This document shows positions 10,017 through 20,080 of a DNA stretch of 64,000 nucleotides, piece by piece (position 1 is the first letter of the stretch; the number at the start of each line of letters is the position of its first letter). The DNA comes from Lichina pygmaea (lineage: Eukaryota; Ascomycota; Lichinomycetes; Lichinales; Lichinaceae). The translations under genes and the position numbers were made by a program. The notes under the pieces are model-generated. The model saw only the letters and a program-made list of their open reading frames with translations, made no database searches and was not told where the DNA came from. The stretch spans positions 3,906,001 through 3,970,000 of the forward strand of contig OY730173.1 in assembly GCA_963422465.1 (NCBI GenBank), given 5' to 3'.

Positions 10017-11237
10017 TTAGGAACTCTGCCTGGTCTTCTCGCTCATGCGCCTTCGAATGTCAGTGCTACTTATCTTGCTCGCGAACTCTTCCGCCGTCTC
10101 GTTTTCGGTGGCACCGTCGTCATCACGGGTGTCCAAGACGTCTACCTCAAATACGTCCAGCTCCTCCCAGCCCTTTGTCCTTCGCTTGCTGTTGATCGTG
10201 ACCGCTCCACCGCTGGTCTCGGCAGATACCACGAGAGCGGAGATCGATCTGTCTGTGATAGTTGGTCCGGCCGGATTCAGGAGCTCGACGCACTCCAAGC
10301 TGAGCAGTGGGCCCATTTTCCTGACGATCTTTCTGGTTCCCTGATCCGGCTCCGAAGTTCCTTCCCCGAGTTCCTGCCCTCCCGAAGCAAAGTTGGCAAT
10401 CGCATGCACGAACTCGGCCACCTGCCTCTCTCGTACCCCCCAAGCGCCCAGATATTCCGCGAAGCTCTTGTTTTTTAGCAGCTGATCTCCGGAAATACCA
10501 ACGATAAGTCGCCTTGCCCGCTCGTCTCCGGGTTCCGGCGGCTCCAGCACAAAGGTGGTCATCGTGAGTAGGAGCTTGTGGCCCATGTGCAGGTGGTCGA
10601 AGGTGCCGCCGACTGCCACGCTGAAATGCCTTCGCTCTTCCTTGAAAGTGAGATTGGACTGCTGACATTCCACCAGGTGAGTATCGGCTATCGTGGTCTC
10701 TCCCTTGCCGACTTTTTGACACTTCCGTTCTGGTCGTCTAACATGAGCAGCGCTACTGAATCGCTCAAGCATAAAATTCCCAGGCCCACTGTCTACTGAG
10801 AAGACAGTTCGCCACGGTCGGTCTGACAAGGCCAAAGTAGTGATTGTTGGCAGCATGCTCCACTTGCTTCGGACAGCCACTTCGTTGCTACCAGCAGTCT
10901 TGTCATCAAAACCGTCGTCCGAGAGCAATATGAGTCGCACGTCTACTGCTCGAGGGCCTTCAGTCTCAATGGATTCCTTTACAGCGATGGAACAAACGAG
11001 CTTGTATATCAAAGCTGCTAGCTTCTGTATGCCTGCGAAGTTGCTGGCTCGAGGAAGGCCGTGTTGGCTTGATTGCGATGGAGCTGGTAAGGCGACATCC
11101 AACACAACGCGGCTGTCAAGATCCGCTGAGATCTTGGCAAGGGCCTGCAACACATCTCGCAAAGCTTGGCCGTACACAGCACCAATGTTGCTCCAGGACA
11201 CGGGCATAGAAGTTTGAGGAAGCAGGAGTAGGTACAT
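10017..11237 (-). CDS. CAB4: Phosphopantetheine adenylyltransferase (CoA biosynthesis)
   Basis: Catalyses ATP plus 4'-phosphopantetheine to dephospho-CoA plus pyrophosphate, the fourth step of CoA synthesis, in the cytosol. One uninterrupted 406-residue frame. Residues about 205-225 hold the nucleotidyltransferase signature VAVGGTFDHLHMGHKLLL with the catalytic HxGH. LIVGISGDQLLKNK and ALVVSAETSGGA follow. The C-terminal KISSTDIRRRM is the family's ISSTxxR-type motif. The roughly 200-residue N-terminal half (YLLLLPQT..., LALSDRPWRTVFSVDS) matches the extra domain usual in fungal enzymes. The chosen start is the first ATG of the frame. An upstream exon through a GTAAGA...ATAG intron (about 11,252-11,314) stays open but shows no ATG, so the true N terminus is unsure. 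Confidence 0.9.
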   Translation of the reverse strand: MYLLLLPQTSMPVSWSNIGAVYGQALRDVLQALAKISADLDSRVVLDVALPAPSQSSQHGLPRASNFAGIQKLAALIYKLVCSIAVKESIETEGPRAVDVRLILLSDDGFDDKTAGSNEVAVRSKWSMLPTITTLALSDRPWRTVFSVDSGPGNFMLERFSSAAHVRRPERKCQKVGKGETTIADTHLVECQQSNLTFKEERRHFSVAVGGTFDHLHMGHKLLLTMTTFVLEPPEPGDERARRLIVGISGDQLLKNKSFAEYLGAWGVRERQVAEFVHAIANFASGGQELGEGTSEPDQGTRKIVRKMGPLLSLECVELLNPAGPTITDRSISALVVSAETSGGAVTINSKRRTKGWEELDVFEVDVLDTRDDDGATENETAEEFASKISSTDIRRRMSEKTRQSS

Positions 11238-11964
11238 CTTTGGCTGAGCTATGAGGGGCCATGATCGTCAGTGCTCTCAGTCGGACAAAAGATGATAGCA
11301 TCGTACTTCTTACCTACAACGCCTGCTTGAGCACTGAGTTCATCTGTCGCCTTGTCTGGCAGCCAAGCTAAGCCTCGTGGGGACGTTGATGGACCCTGTC
11401 GGCCAGTTCGGACTGCTGATCCGAGGACCTGACAGAAGCTTCTTGCAATGACGAGCTGACCAGCCTCTTAGGCCTCCAAACCAAGCTGTAGGCGGGCGAT
11501 TTAATGTCTACTTCAGGTTGGAAGGCGATGTTCAGAATGTGCTCTGAGAAGTTTACGACCGCTAAGGGTGTCTTTCGACGCAGGCACGAGACACATTGAA
11601 ATTGGTATAGTTCCCCCATTTCTGATCACGCGGTGGTTTATGGTAGCGGCACAAGTGTACGGGTATCCCGTACGGAGTACCCGCGCCACGGGGGTATTAC
11701 CCCCCCATGGCACGGGTACGTACGTACTTCGTATCCATACGTACTGTACTTCCGTACGTAACGTACTTATTACTCCGTACTTCCTCACAGTAGTACGTAC
11801 CTTGGCACGCTACTGTACATACGTACGTAGCGAGATGTCTTCCGTCAGTCCTGACTAAGCAGAGACATGCACGTTGGGTGTTTGTAAAAAGCATCACCTC
11901 TTGTTCACAGAAGTTGCTTCCAGCTCCCGGCTATTAGCCTGATCATCCACGACTGACAGCGCGT
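11238..11964. other. Intergenic between divergent PPAT and small TM protein genes
   Basis: Contains a cruciform-rich island at 11,655-11,840 made of GTAC-based palindromes. No gene supported. Confidence 0.6.
11657..11719. repeat. Overlapping hairpins in GTAC-rich island
   Basis: GTACGGG-TAT-CCCGTAC at 11,657-11,673 is a perfect 7-bp hairpin. It overlaps a longer imperfect one at 11,677-11,719, whose arms GTACCCG...GGGGG and CCCCC...CGGGTAC meet around TATTA. Confidence 0.8.
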
Positions 11965-12433
11965 ATGAACACTGTATGTTCTCCCTCTCATATCCAGACT
12001 CACTGATTTTTACTTATGGGTTGTGGGCTTCTCAGATCAGATCCACCTGGTATGGATGGGCTGCCTTCATCCTCAGTATGAAATCAGGAGCACTCTTTGC
12101 CGGCCTTTCTAACAATTTGCTGTAGCCGGCGGTGGTGCATACTACTTTGCGAAGAAGGCCATCAATGCAGACCGGGCTGAAAAGCACAAGGTCTACCTAG
12201 AGCGGCTCCAACTACAGAAGTCGATCGAGGAGAGTGTGATGAAGCAGTCATTGATGCCGGCTGGTGGGAGGCAACAGGGGCCCGATTTTGTGGCAAGCCC
12301 AAGCCAAGAGGCCAGTACTGATCCAGCTCCTACAAGGCATGCCCCGGAGATCGAGGGGCAAAGGGCCAAGGAGACAAGCAAATATGAAGCCAGTGAGCCC
12401 TACAAGCCAAAGAAAGGAAGTCGGCTATCATAG
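11965..12433 (+). CDS. Small conserved fungal single-TM protein (DUF4748-like?)
   Basis: Three exons, 11,965-11,973 (only nine coding bases), 12,036-12,075 and 12,126-12,433, total 357 nt, 118 residues. Introns are 62 and 50 bp with GTATGT/GTATGA donors and CAG/TAG acceptors. The N terminus (MNTIRSTWYGWAAFILAGGG AYYFA) reads as one short membrane segment or signal anchor. The conserved-looking KKAINADRAEKHKVYLERL follows, then a polar tail with DPAPTRHAPEIEGQR and KYEASEPYKPKKG. I recall small fungal proteins with these blocks, which I think are grouped as DUF4748, but cannot verify the family. The function is unknown. It is divergent from the PPAT gene. Confidence 0.8.
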
Positions 12434-13818
12434 GTCATGGTAACACCAGCAGGAGCTTCTATCCTGGTTGATGATGATATCTTCAAAGCAACACTGGGAA
12501 CATGGGGTCAGAAGCCTCATGAAGATCCTGTCAAGACTACATTTGTACTACGTATTTATCTACAAGTATGTTTACATATGTTCAAGACAGAGCTACATAT
12601 GTAAGCTCTGACAGTACGTACCAGAAGGTACTGGTAAGCAATCACGTGATCAATTGTCTCACTCCATACTCTGTACTCCGTACATTACATTCAGAAGTGG
12701 CCTGCGACGACTCAAACCTCCACGTGGTGCAGGCTGGGAACCTCGGGGCAGCGATGGCAGGCAGTCTCCCAAGCTGCTTGTAGTCGCTGCACCGAGAGCT
12801 AATTGAGTCACCGGTCGAGCTGCTGGTGCCCGCGGAGCGACGGGCCACCGGAGGTGTCGCGCAGGCACCCTGGACGCCCCCGTGAAGCGACATCAGCAGA
12901 ACAGAGGACTTCGACCAAACTGGTTATGAAAACCACCCGACGGATGTCTACCGTGTACGCTACGGCCCGAAGCCAGCCTTGCAACTGGTGGATGTGAAGT
13001 CTAGACACCCGACAGGGCACCTCTGGAGTAGACGAGAGGAGTTCCTATCGCACACCCCCCTTCTAGCAGAGTCTCCAGCAGCTGATGCATCGAGGATCTT
13101 GTTCTAGGAGGGGAGCGATGTCTGTACCGCGGTGTTGTTAATCGAACGGGGACTACGTGTTAAAAAAGGCGAGCAGGTGGCACGAAGGGTTTCCGCCGCT
13201 CCAGTACCTAAGGGCCGTGTGATAGTCAAAGTGCTGGCTTGATGGTTTTGCCTAAGGTCTTGCCACGGATTCTCTTCAGGCCACCTACGGACCGGGGCCA
13301 GGGCACTGGATCTCCAGTGGGCCACTACGTACAACCGGGGCCCCACAGGCGACAGCGGGCAGACGGAGACTTCTCCCTACTTGGTTAGTGGGCTGGAAAG
13401 GCGGTCCTGCAGGTGCTGGCATGGCCTGCAGGGTCCGTAGAGCCTGCGAGGCATGGTCGGCCTCTGTACGAGAGATCTACAGAGGTAACGCGAAACAGCG
13501 AGAGCTGCGGGGCGTGGCATATAATGGCAGTGACGGCAGTAGGGTCTGGGCCTACTACGAGACTGTCTATATGGCCCGAGAGGACGGAAGCGCATGCCGG
13601 TCCGTACAGAGTGCAGGCTCAGGCTGCAAATGACGGGCTCAAGGAGCAAACTGCAGTTGGAGCGTGGGCTCCGGGCTGGCAACCCGGCGCTCCGAAGCAG
13701 GACCTAGGGGTGAGCGTACACGGCGGAGCGCAAAAGGCCTCAGGACTGCGGGGAAGCGTGGCAGAGACCCTGCAAGGGATAGCGACTCTGCGCTATGCCT
13801 CGGCATAGCTCAACTGTG
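12434..13818. other. GC-rich region with no supported gene
   Basis: About 1.4 kb. It begins with GTAC-type motifs (12,560-12,690) and then turns clearly GC-rich to the edge of the LINE block. The longest frames (131 codons plus, 80 codons minus) lack family features. It may be an old eroded repeat or the former flank of the transposon block. Confidence 0.45.
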
Positions 13819-13867
13819 GCCAAGCTCTAGCTATTCTGACTTCAACATGCTGGAAACTAGAGTACTT

Positions 13868-13880
13868 CCCTGAAAGATTT
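13868..13880. repeat. Target-site duplication of LINE B, left copy
   Basis: CCCTGAAAGATTT, identical to 25,628-25,640. Confidence 0.95.
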
Positions 13881-14054
13881 TTTTTTTATTTTTTATTTGA
13901 TTCTTACACTGATAATAGCTTTTCAGCCATGCAGATCTTCTAGCTAAGAGTGATTTTCTTCAGAAAACCTTTAGAGGAATAAAAACTGAGGACTGGGGGT
14001 GACTAGAGAATGTAGCAAAAGGAAATCTTGTAGTGACTGGTAGAAAGAAGACTT

Positions 14055-17000
14055 CTAGATATTAGAGTGTGAATAGTGGAGTTTGAAAGCTAGATTAAAC
14101 TGGTTCAGTCTTTTCAAAGACATGAACCAGTATAGAAACTTCTGTAGAAGCTCTGGGTTTGAAATAATAGAAGTGAAATCTTGAGAATTAAAAGGAGCTT
14201 GCTGTCTTTGACTTGAAGAAAGAGAGCATGAAGAGGTGATATGTTTCACTGTCTCTTCCGCTTGACCACAGACACATAAAGGGGTAGGAAAATCTGGAAC
14301 TCCAGCTCTGAATAGAAAACTTACCAGGCCAATTCTCCCAGTTCTGGTTTGTAGTAGTAGACTTGCCTCAGCTTTCTGTAGCTTTTTGTAGAGCTTCACG
14401 TTGTTGTGGTGAGGCTTTTGACAAAACACCTGCCACCCAGAGTAGCTTTTTCTTTTCTTCTCCTCCCATTGGTTTTCCCACTCTTTAACAAAGAGTTTCT
14501 GTAGTTCTTTCTTTGAACTTGTCTGGTTAGTAGTTAATTGGTTTAACCAAGTGAACTTCCAATAGGGGGAGATAGTTGAGGATTCCTTTAAAGGTTTCTT
14601 CACAGAAGAGGCATAGTGGGAGATATTGGAAAAGATATTGTCCAGAAGTGTTTTCAGAGAGAAGGTTTGAATAGAAGAGAGAAAACAGGCTGTGCGAAAT
14701 TTGAAATAGAGATCTAGAGGTAAAAGAAAAAGCTCACTCTCTAATAAGAAAGATGGAGTGGCTTTGAAGGCACCTCCAATAAGTCTCAGGCATTTGTTCT
14801 GGAATGTGCTAAGAGAAGAGATATTAGAAGATTTTCTTAGAGGATTGAACCAGATCCCCACAGCATAACTCAGTAAAGATCTGAGTATTGCAGTGTACAC
14901 AAGACGTGATGTGAGGACTGGGAAACCCCAAGTAGAATATAAAGTTCTAGAAAGAGAGGAAAGTGCTTTCTGAGCTTTTTGAAGAATAATTCTCTGGTGC
15001 TTATGCCAGTGGAGTTTTGCATCCAGGTACACTCCTAAAACTCGCACTTCTTCTTTTGGTCTTAGAATCATATTCCCCAGTCTGAGCTTAAGCTGAAGAT
15101 TGTCTGATCTTCTTCTGGAAAAATGAAGTATTTCATATTTCTCAGGAGAGAAGACCATTCCATGTCTTGCAGCCCATGATAGACATTTGAGGTGTGTGTT
15201 CTTCAACTTCAGAAGGTTGCTTTTTAGAGAGTGTCCAAATGCAAGCAGATTTGTATCATCTGCAAATCCCAGAGCAGAAACACCAGTGGAAGGAGAGTGT
15301 ACAGTTTCATGAAGTTCAGAAATATAAAATAGAAACAGAATAGGAGATAAAGGGGAACCTTGGGGAACTCCACAGTGAATAGGAATAGCAGAAGACTCAG
15401 AGTCATCAAACACAAGAGTGGTAGAACAACTGGTGCAGAAAGAGAGAATCCAGGAAGATAGCCAGAGAGGAATTCCTTTTCTCTCTAGGATTTGTTGGAG
15501 GATCTTAGGTAGAACTCTGTCATAGGCTCCTGAGATATCCAGAGAAAGTAGAGATGCAACCATGCCTTCCTTCCAGACTTTTTCCACTTGGGAAGTTAGT
15601 AGGAAGAGTGCTGATTCAGTTGATCTCCCTTTCCTGAAGCCCATCTGGATTTCTGGCAAAAGTCTAGCTTCTTCTGCTACCTTGCTTAGCCTGGTTGCTG
15701 TAATAGCTTCCATCAGCTTGCCAGTTGTGTTTAGCAAAGCTATAGGGCGCCAGGCTTTAGCTTGGTTATAGCATCCTTTACCAGGTTTTCTTAGACAGAC
15801 TGTCTTTGCATTCTTGAACCTCTCTGGAAAGTATTCCAGTCTCCAGCATGTTGATGTGAGAACAGCTATAGCTTGGCAGAACTTGGAACCCAGAGCTTTC
15901 AGAAATCCATTTGGCAGCTTATCTTTTCCCCCTGCTGTGAAAGGTTTCTTTTTGTTCAGGATTTGTTCCACTTCTTCAGCAGTAACTTCCTGAGAAAGCT
16001 GGATCTCTGGAGTACTCTGGGAACTCTCTGTACTTGGTTCTGGAACAAGTGCTTTGGGGAAGAACTGGGCTGAGAATGCCTTTGTCTTCTCCTCAAAGGT
16101 TTTAGCTAGTCCTTCTTGAGTTTCCAAGTCTGGGACCAGGGGAAGATCAGGAGTCCTGGTGGCTTTTGTTTTTCCTCACTTTGCAAGCTTCCAGAATTTT
16201 GAAGAACTGGCTAGCTCATGGACTTGTTGTCTGAAGGTGGTCTGCTTTCCCTCTCTGACTGCTTTTTTCTTGTTCTTAGTTGCTTGCTCAAGGTCTTCTT
16301 GGGATGCCTGTCCTCTGAGAACTTGTCTTCTTACTCTTCTTTCCTCTCTAACCTTGTTTTGGATGTCTTGGTTCCACCAGGGAACTGAGTGACCAGATTG
16401 CTTCTGGAGCTGTGTACATTTGCTTGCCACTTCTTGGAGAAAGTTGTCCAGGTACTCCAAGTACTTATCCACTTCATTTTTGTCTTGAAAGTGGGAAGGT
16501 AGCTGTAGCTTCTCACACTCTACTCTTGCAAGGTTTGAGTCCAGTGTCTTCCAGTTCCTTTCTGGCTTCCAGGTTTTCCTTGGAGGATCCAGGTCCAGGC
16601 TAGTTAGTATAGGTCTGTGGTCAGACCCATGAAAGAACTGGAGAGCCACTTTAGAGAAAATCAGGGAGTTAGAAAGAGAAGAAGAAATAAAAGACAGATC
16701 AATTGCAGAACATGGTTTTTCTGAAAGAGATCTTGCTCTGGTGGGAGTAAAAGGTGCAATAGCTAAATCCAGATTTAAATCTTTCATTAGACCTTGGAAC
16801 TTGTTTGCAGTGTCAGAGTACAGTCTTCTTTTCTTTGACCAGTCTGGGTGGTGGAGGTTTGAATCTGTGAGAAGAATATGTTGTCCTTGTGCTTGTAAAG
16901 CATTTTGGAGTAAACAGAGAAGAGCTTCTGATGCTTCTGTATAGTTTTCTTGACTTGATGGGGTAAAGTAAAGATTATACACCCAAAGAGAAGTAGAAGA

Positions 17001-17297
17001 GTTTTCCAAGTAGATTTCAAGAGAAATAAAGTCTTTACTCCAGAAAGTAGGATGAAGAGAAGAGAGTTTCAGGTTTTTATTAATAAGAAAAAGTGTTCTA
17101 CCAATCTCTGAACAGTAAAGAGGAAGAAAAGAAGAGAAAACAGTAGAGGTGCTTATCTCCAGGTGAGGGTTTTTCCAGAGTTCTTGAAGTGCAATAATGT
17201 CCACCTCTTGAAGAGCTGAGGTTGTTAGAAGTAGCTCTTGGACTGATTGGCTTTTTTGCACATTATACTGGAGAAGTGTGAGCTTTGAGTCTTTCAT
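14055..17297 (-). pseudogene. LINE B ORF2: endonuclease plus reverse transcriptase, one in-frame stop
   Basis: 1,080 codons from ATG 17,297. The N-terminal third is an AP-endonuclease-like domain: LLQYNVQKS, IIALQELWKN, VYNLYFTPS, LLTDSNLHHPDW, HGSDHRPILTS. The reverse transcriptase follows with KAWRPIALLNTTGKLMEA, DISGAYDRVLP, GVPQGSPLSPILFLFYI and GFADDTNLL. Near the C terminus CVCGQAEETVKHITSSC gives a Cys/His cluster seen in this LINE group. No RNase H domain is evident. A TGA at 16,176-16,178 stands where copy A has Trp (LAKWGKS), separating the endonuclease from the RT. The ATG overlaps the ORF1 stop (ATGA), suggesting coupled reinitiation. Confidence 0.92.
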
Positions 17298-18802
17298 GTA
17301 GACATCTCATCTTCAAAGATCTTGAAAGGGTTGGCTGATACTTTTCCCTTATTATTTGTTGATCTTGCCCCATGAGTTTGAACTTCTGGACAGCTTCCCC
17401 TGATTCTCTCTGAGCTTCTGGTTGGCTCAGCTGTTTTACGTTTTTTCCCCCCTGGGAGTGGCTGGGAGAAAGAGAAAGATGTAGCTGGAGATTGGGGTAC
17501 TGGTGTCAGAGATGTAGAGATTGGGATCTCATACTTCCCTGGGCGTGAAATCCAAGCTTCCCTGGCTCTCTTGGCTGCTTCCTGGCGTACTGGGCATGTG
17601 CTAGCCCAGGCTGGGTGAGATCCCTGGCAATTGCAGCATTTTGGTTTCAGCAAGTTTTCAGGAATTGGTCATGCTCTCCTCTCATGTTGTCCACCACATG
17701 CTCCACAGGCAGTTCTGTTCCTGCAGGCATGAGCTTGGGGGCTATAGCCAAAGCACTTGAAGTATTGTGCAATAACTGTGTTTGCCAGGAAGGGTTCCAC
17801 TTCATGTAGTCTGTGTCCTAGCACTAGTCCATTCTCAATAAGAAGATTGGCCTGTTGGGGAGTAGAGAGATCCAGGTGGAGAGAGGTGACCTGTTTCTTT
17901 TGAGCTATGGATTTCTTGGACCAATATGCTCTCAGAATAGTGATCTGTTTGCCAAGAGAAGGGTTGCTAGTCTGGATTTTTTTGCAGGTGTTCTCCAGAT
18001 TCTCTGGCTGGATATCTGCTGTTCTGACTCCATGAACCAGAACTGGGAATCTCTTGGGCTGGACTATTGCCTTTGTGTTGAAGATAGTTGCAGTCCAGGA
18101 GGAATCCTTTTCCAGAAAAAGCTTAGTTTCCTGGCTCTCTGTGTGAATAAGAATATCCCCTGATGGGAGTTTTCTCACTGCCCTGATCTGTTTGTTATAA
18201 AAGCTTGGGAGTCTGTCTTGGAGGGCTTGGAAGAGCTGGACATGGGTTCTGTTGGCTATGTCTGGAGTCTGGTGCCCAGGGTGTACCAGAACCTCTTTGA
18301 GAATTCTGGAAGCTAGTGGAATTTGAGCAGAGGAAGTTTTTGCAGCTGCCTGTGCATAAGATGGTTTTGCCTCTTGTCTATCTAGACGTTTGTTGAGGTT
18401 TTCAAGCTCCTGGATAATCTTGTTGGTAATGCCAGAAGCTAGAGGTTGGACAGTGCTAGTCTGCAGCTCTGCAGAGAGTTTTTGCTTAAGGTTCCCCCAG
18501 CTTTTTCTGACTGGTTCTGGAACTGGTTGGGTTTTCAGCCAGGAGTTAAGAAGTTCCCAGTCTTTCTGTATAGTACTTTCAGTGGTGGGAGGACTGGCTT
18601 GAGTGTTAGAGAGACTGGAAGCTGGTGTGGCTAGTGGTGCTCTGGGATTGGTTTCTAAAAAAGTGGGTTTTTTCTTTTTTAGTGCCATAGTGGAGCTTGC
18701 TTGGCACAGGTCTACTGTTTCTAGTCTGTGAAGTAGTGCCAGAAAGAGAGGAGTCACCTGGTTTCCCAGCAGTAATAATCTAGTCCTGGGACCAGACCCC
18801 AA
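17294..18802 (-). pseudogene. LINE B ORF1: gag-like nucleic-acid-binding protein, one in-frame stop
   Basis: 502 codons from 18,802 if started at the first ATG; a later ATG (before ALKKKKPTF) may be the true start. A Pro/Ser/Thr-rich N terminus is followed by a helical region and an RRM-like central part. The C terminus is Cys-rich, with zinc-knuckle-like spacings in CFGYSPQAHACRNRTACGAC and CCNCQGSHPAWASTC. A TGA at 17,669-17,671 interrupts the frame between the two knuckle groups. The frame ends ANPFKIFEDEMST and its stop overlaps the ORF2 ATG. Confidence 0.85.
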
Positions 18803-19088
18803 GACTCGACTTTCCTGGGCAGCTTACTCCAACTAAGCTCTGGGTAAAGCTAGGAGTATTTGCCTAGACTAGGGACCAGACTCCCTATCTAGACTTTCCT
18901 TGAGTCAAGGACTCTGCTAGCCCCAGAGTCAGTCAGACTCTAACCATTCCTCTTATCCTGAGACTCTCTCTCTCTGGTTGTGGCTGGATTGCTGGTTGTT
19001 GAAGAAACAGATCATGGATTCCAAGATCATAACTTTTGACAATCAGGTGTGATTCTCAAAGGTGATGGGTTTTCACCTTAAGGTTTGG

Positions 19089-19632
19089 TGTTGCGGTCCG
19101 TACCGTACTGTCCTATCCGAGTATAGGATTAGGGTGAGAGGTGGAAGGTGGGTTGGTTCTCACAGGAGAGGAGTGTCAAGGAGTGCGAAGGGGTTTGGTG
19201 GAACATGGTGGTGGTGACACCTGATCAACAGCTTCGTACAAAAGGATTGTATTGAAGTAGATCTAGTTGTCTGGATCACAACATGAGTTGAAGATGATTG
19301 TTCCATAGGGGAACTATCGCCGGACTATATAGTGCCCAGTTCGTGAGCAGAGTGAGCTCTGCTCACTTTGCTCACTTTTCATGCACGCTGCAGTGAGCTG
19401 GGTGAGCTCTGCTCACTTTGCTCACTTTTCATGCACGCTGCGGCGAGCTGGGTGAGCTCTGCTCACTTTGCTCACTTGTTCGTGCATATGCATGCTGCGG
19501 CGAGCACCCCCTGGTTTGTCTCGCCGGTCACGTGACTGGTTCCTGTGTCACGCTGTCTGGTACTTCCGTCCAGTATCCTGTCTGCTGCTTTCTGTGAGTA
19601 TATAAAGACTGTGTTCCTTCTGGGTCGTAACA
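19089..19632 (-). repeat. Gypsy-1 3' LTR (544 bp, LTR type A)
   Basis: Runs from TGTTGCGG to CGTAACA on plus. Contains about 2.9 tandem copies of a 50-bp unit (19,354 to about 19,505) rich in GCTCACTTT. An antisense-direction TATA-like box TATATAAAG lies at 19,599-19,607 and a sense-direction TATATAG near 19,326. Confidence 0.95.
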
Positions 19633-19798
19633 CTATCCTCCTCTCCATCTTTCATTGTCCTGATGAAATCTGGTCATACCTCCAAAGTCACGTGCGACTG
19701 TTAGCCGAACTCAGCTGGCTGCTCAAATCCACGATCAGGGTTTTGTTTCGCGTACACCCTGCGACTTTTGTGTTCTCCGTGGTCGTCCGTGCTTCCAG

Positions 19799-20080
19799 AT
19801 GCCAGGAGAAGACGATAAGTTGAAATGTGCTGCGTGCACTTGGCGTGGAAGGTCTTGTGTCTCTGTGTCCTGGGAATCTTTGAACATGTCCCAGGACAAC
19901 CTCTGTGAGGATGTTGCCACTGACGAGGCAACACATGATGCACTTTTTGAACAACTTGCCACAGTGCAGGCTCGTCTGTCTCAGAAGCGAAAGGTGTTGG
20001 AGGGTGCCGAGGTCTGTGCGAGGCAGAAGCTTCAGTGCTTGGTGAAAGAGATGGAGTCGGATGGCGAGGATTTGACTTGA
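19799..20080 (+). CDS. Antisense accessory frame of Gypsy-1 (Zn2Cys6-like plus coiled coil)
   Basis: 92-codon frame opposite the 3' end of the integrase strand. Visible: KCAACTWRGRSC (Cys-x2-Cys-x6-Cys, second half of the cluster), then SVSWESLNMSQDNLCEDVA, then FEQLATVQARLSQKRKVLEGAE with heptad-like Leu/Ala and many charges, ending EMESDGEDLT. The same protein style appears in Gypsy-2, -3 and -4. This copy is shorter at its N terminus than Gypsy-3's. Confidence 0.6.
   Translation: MPGEDDKLKCAACTWRGRSCVSVSWESLNMSQDNLCEDVATDEATHDALFEQLATVQARLSQKRKVLEGAEVCARQKLQCLVKEMESDGEDLT

Noticed and set aside
10147-10722. 191-codon minus frame
   Set aside because: Shadow of the PPAT gene in another frame.
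13413-13808. 131-codon plus frame
   Set aside because: GC-rich sequence gives long frames by chance; no motifs or intron pattern.
14055-16127. RNase H domain in the LINE
   Set aside because: No DEDD-type motifs seen after the RT; only a C-terminal Cys/His cluster.
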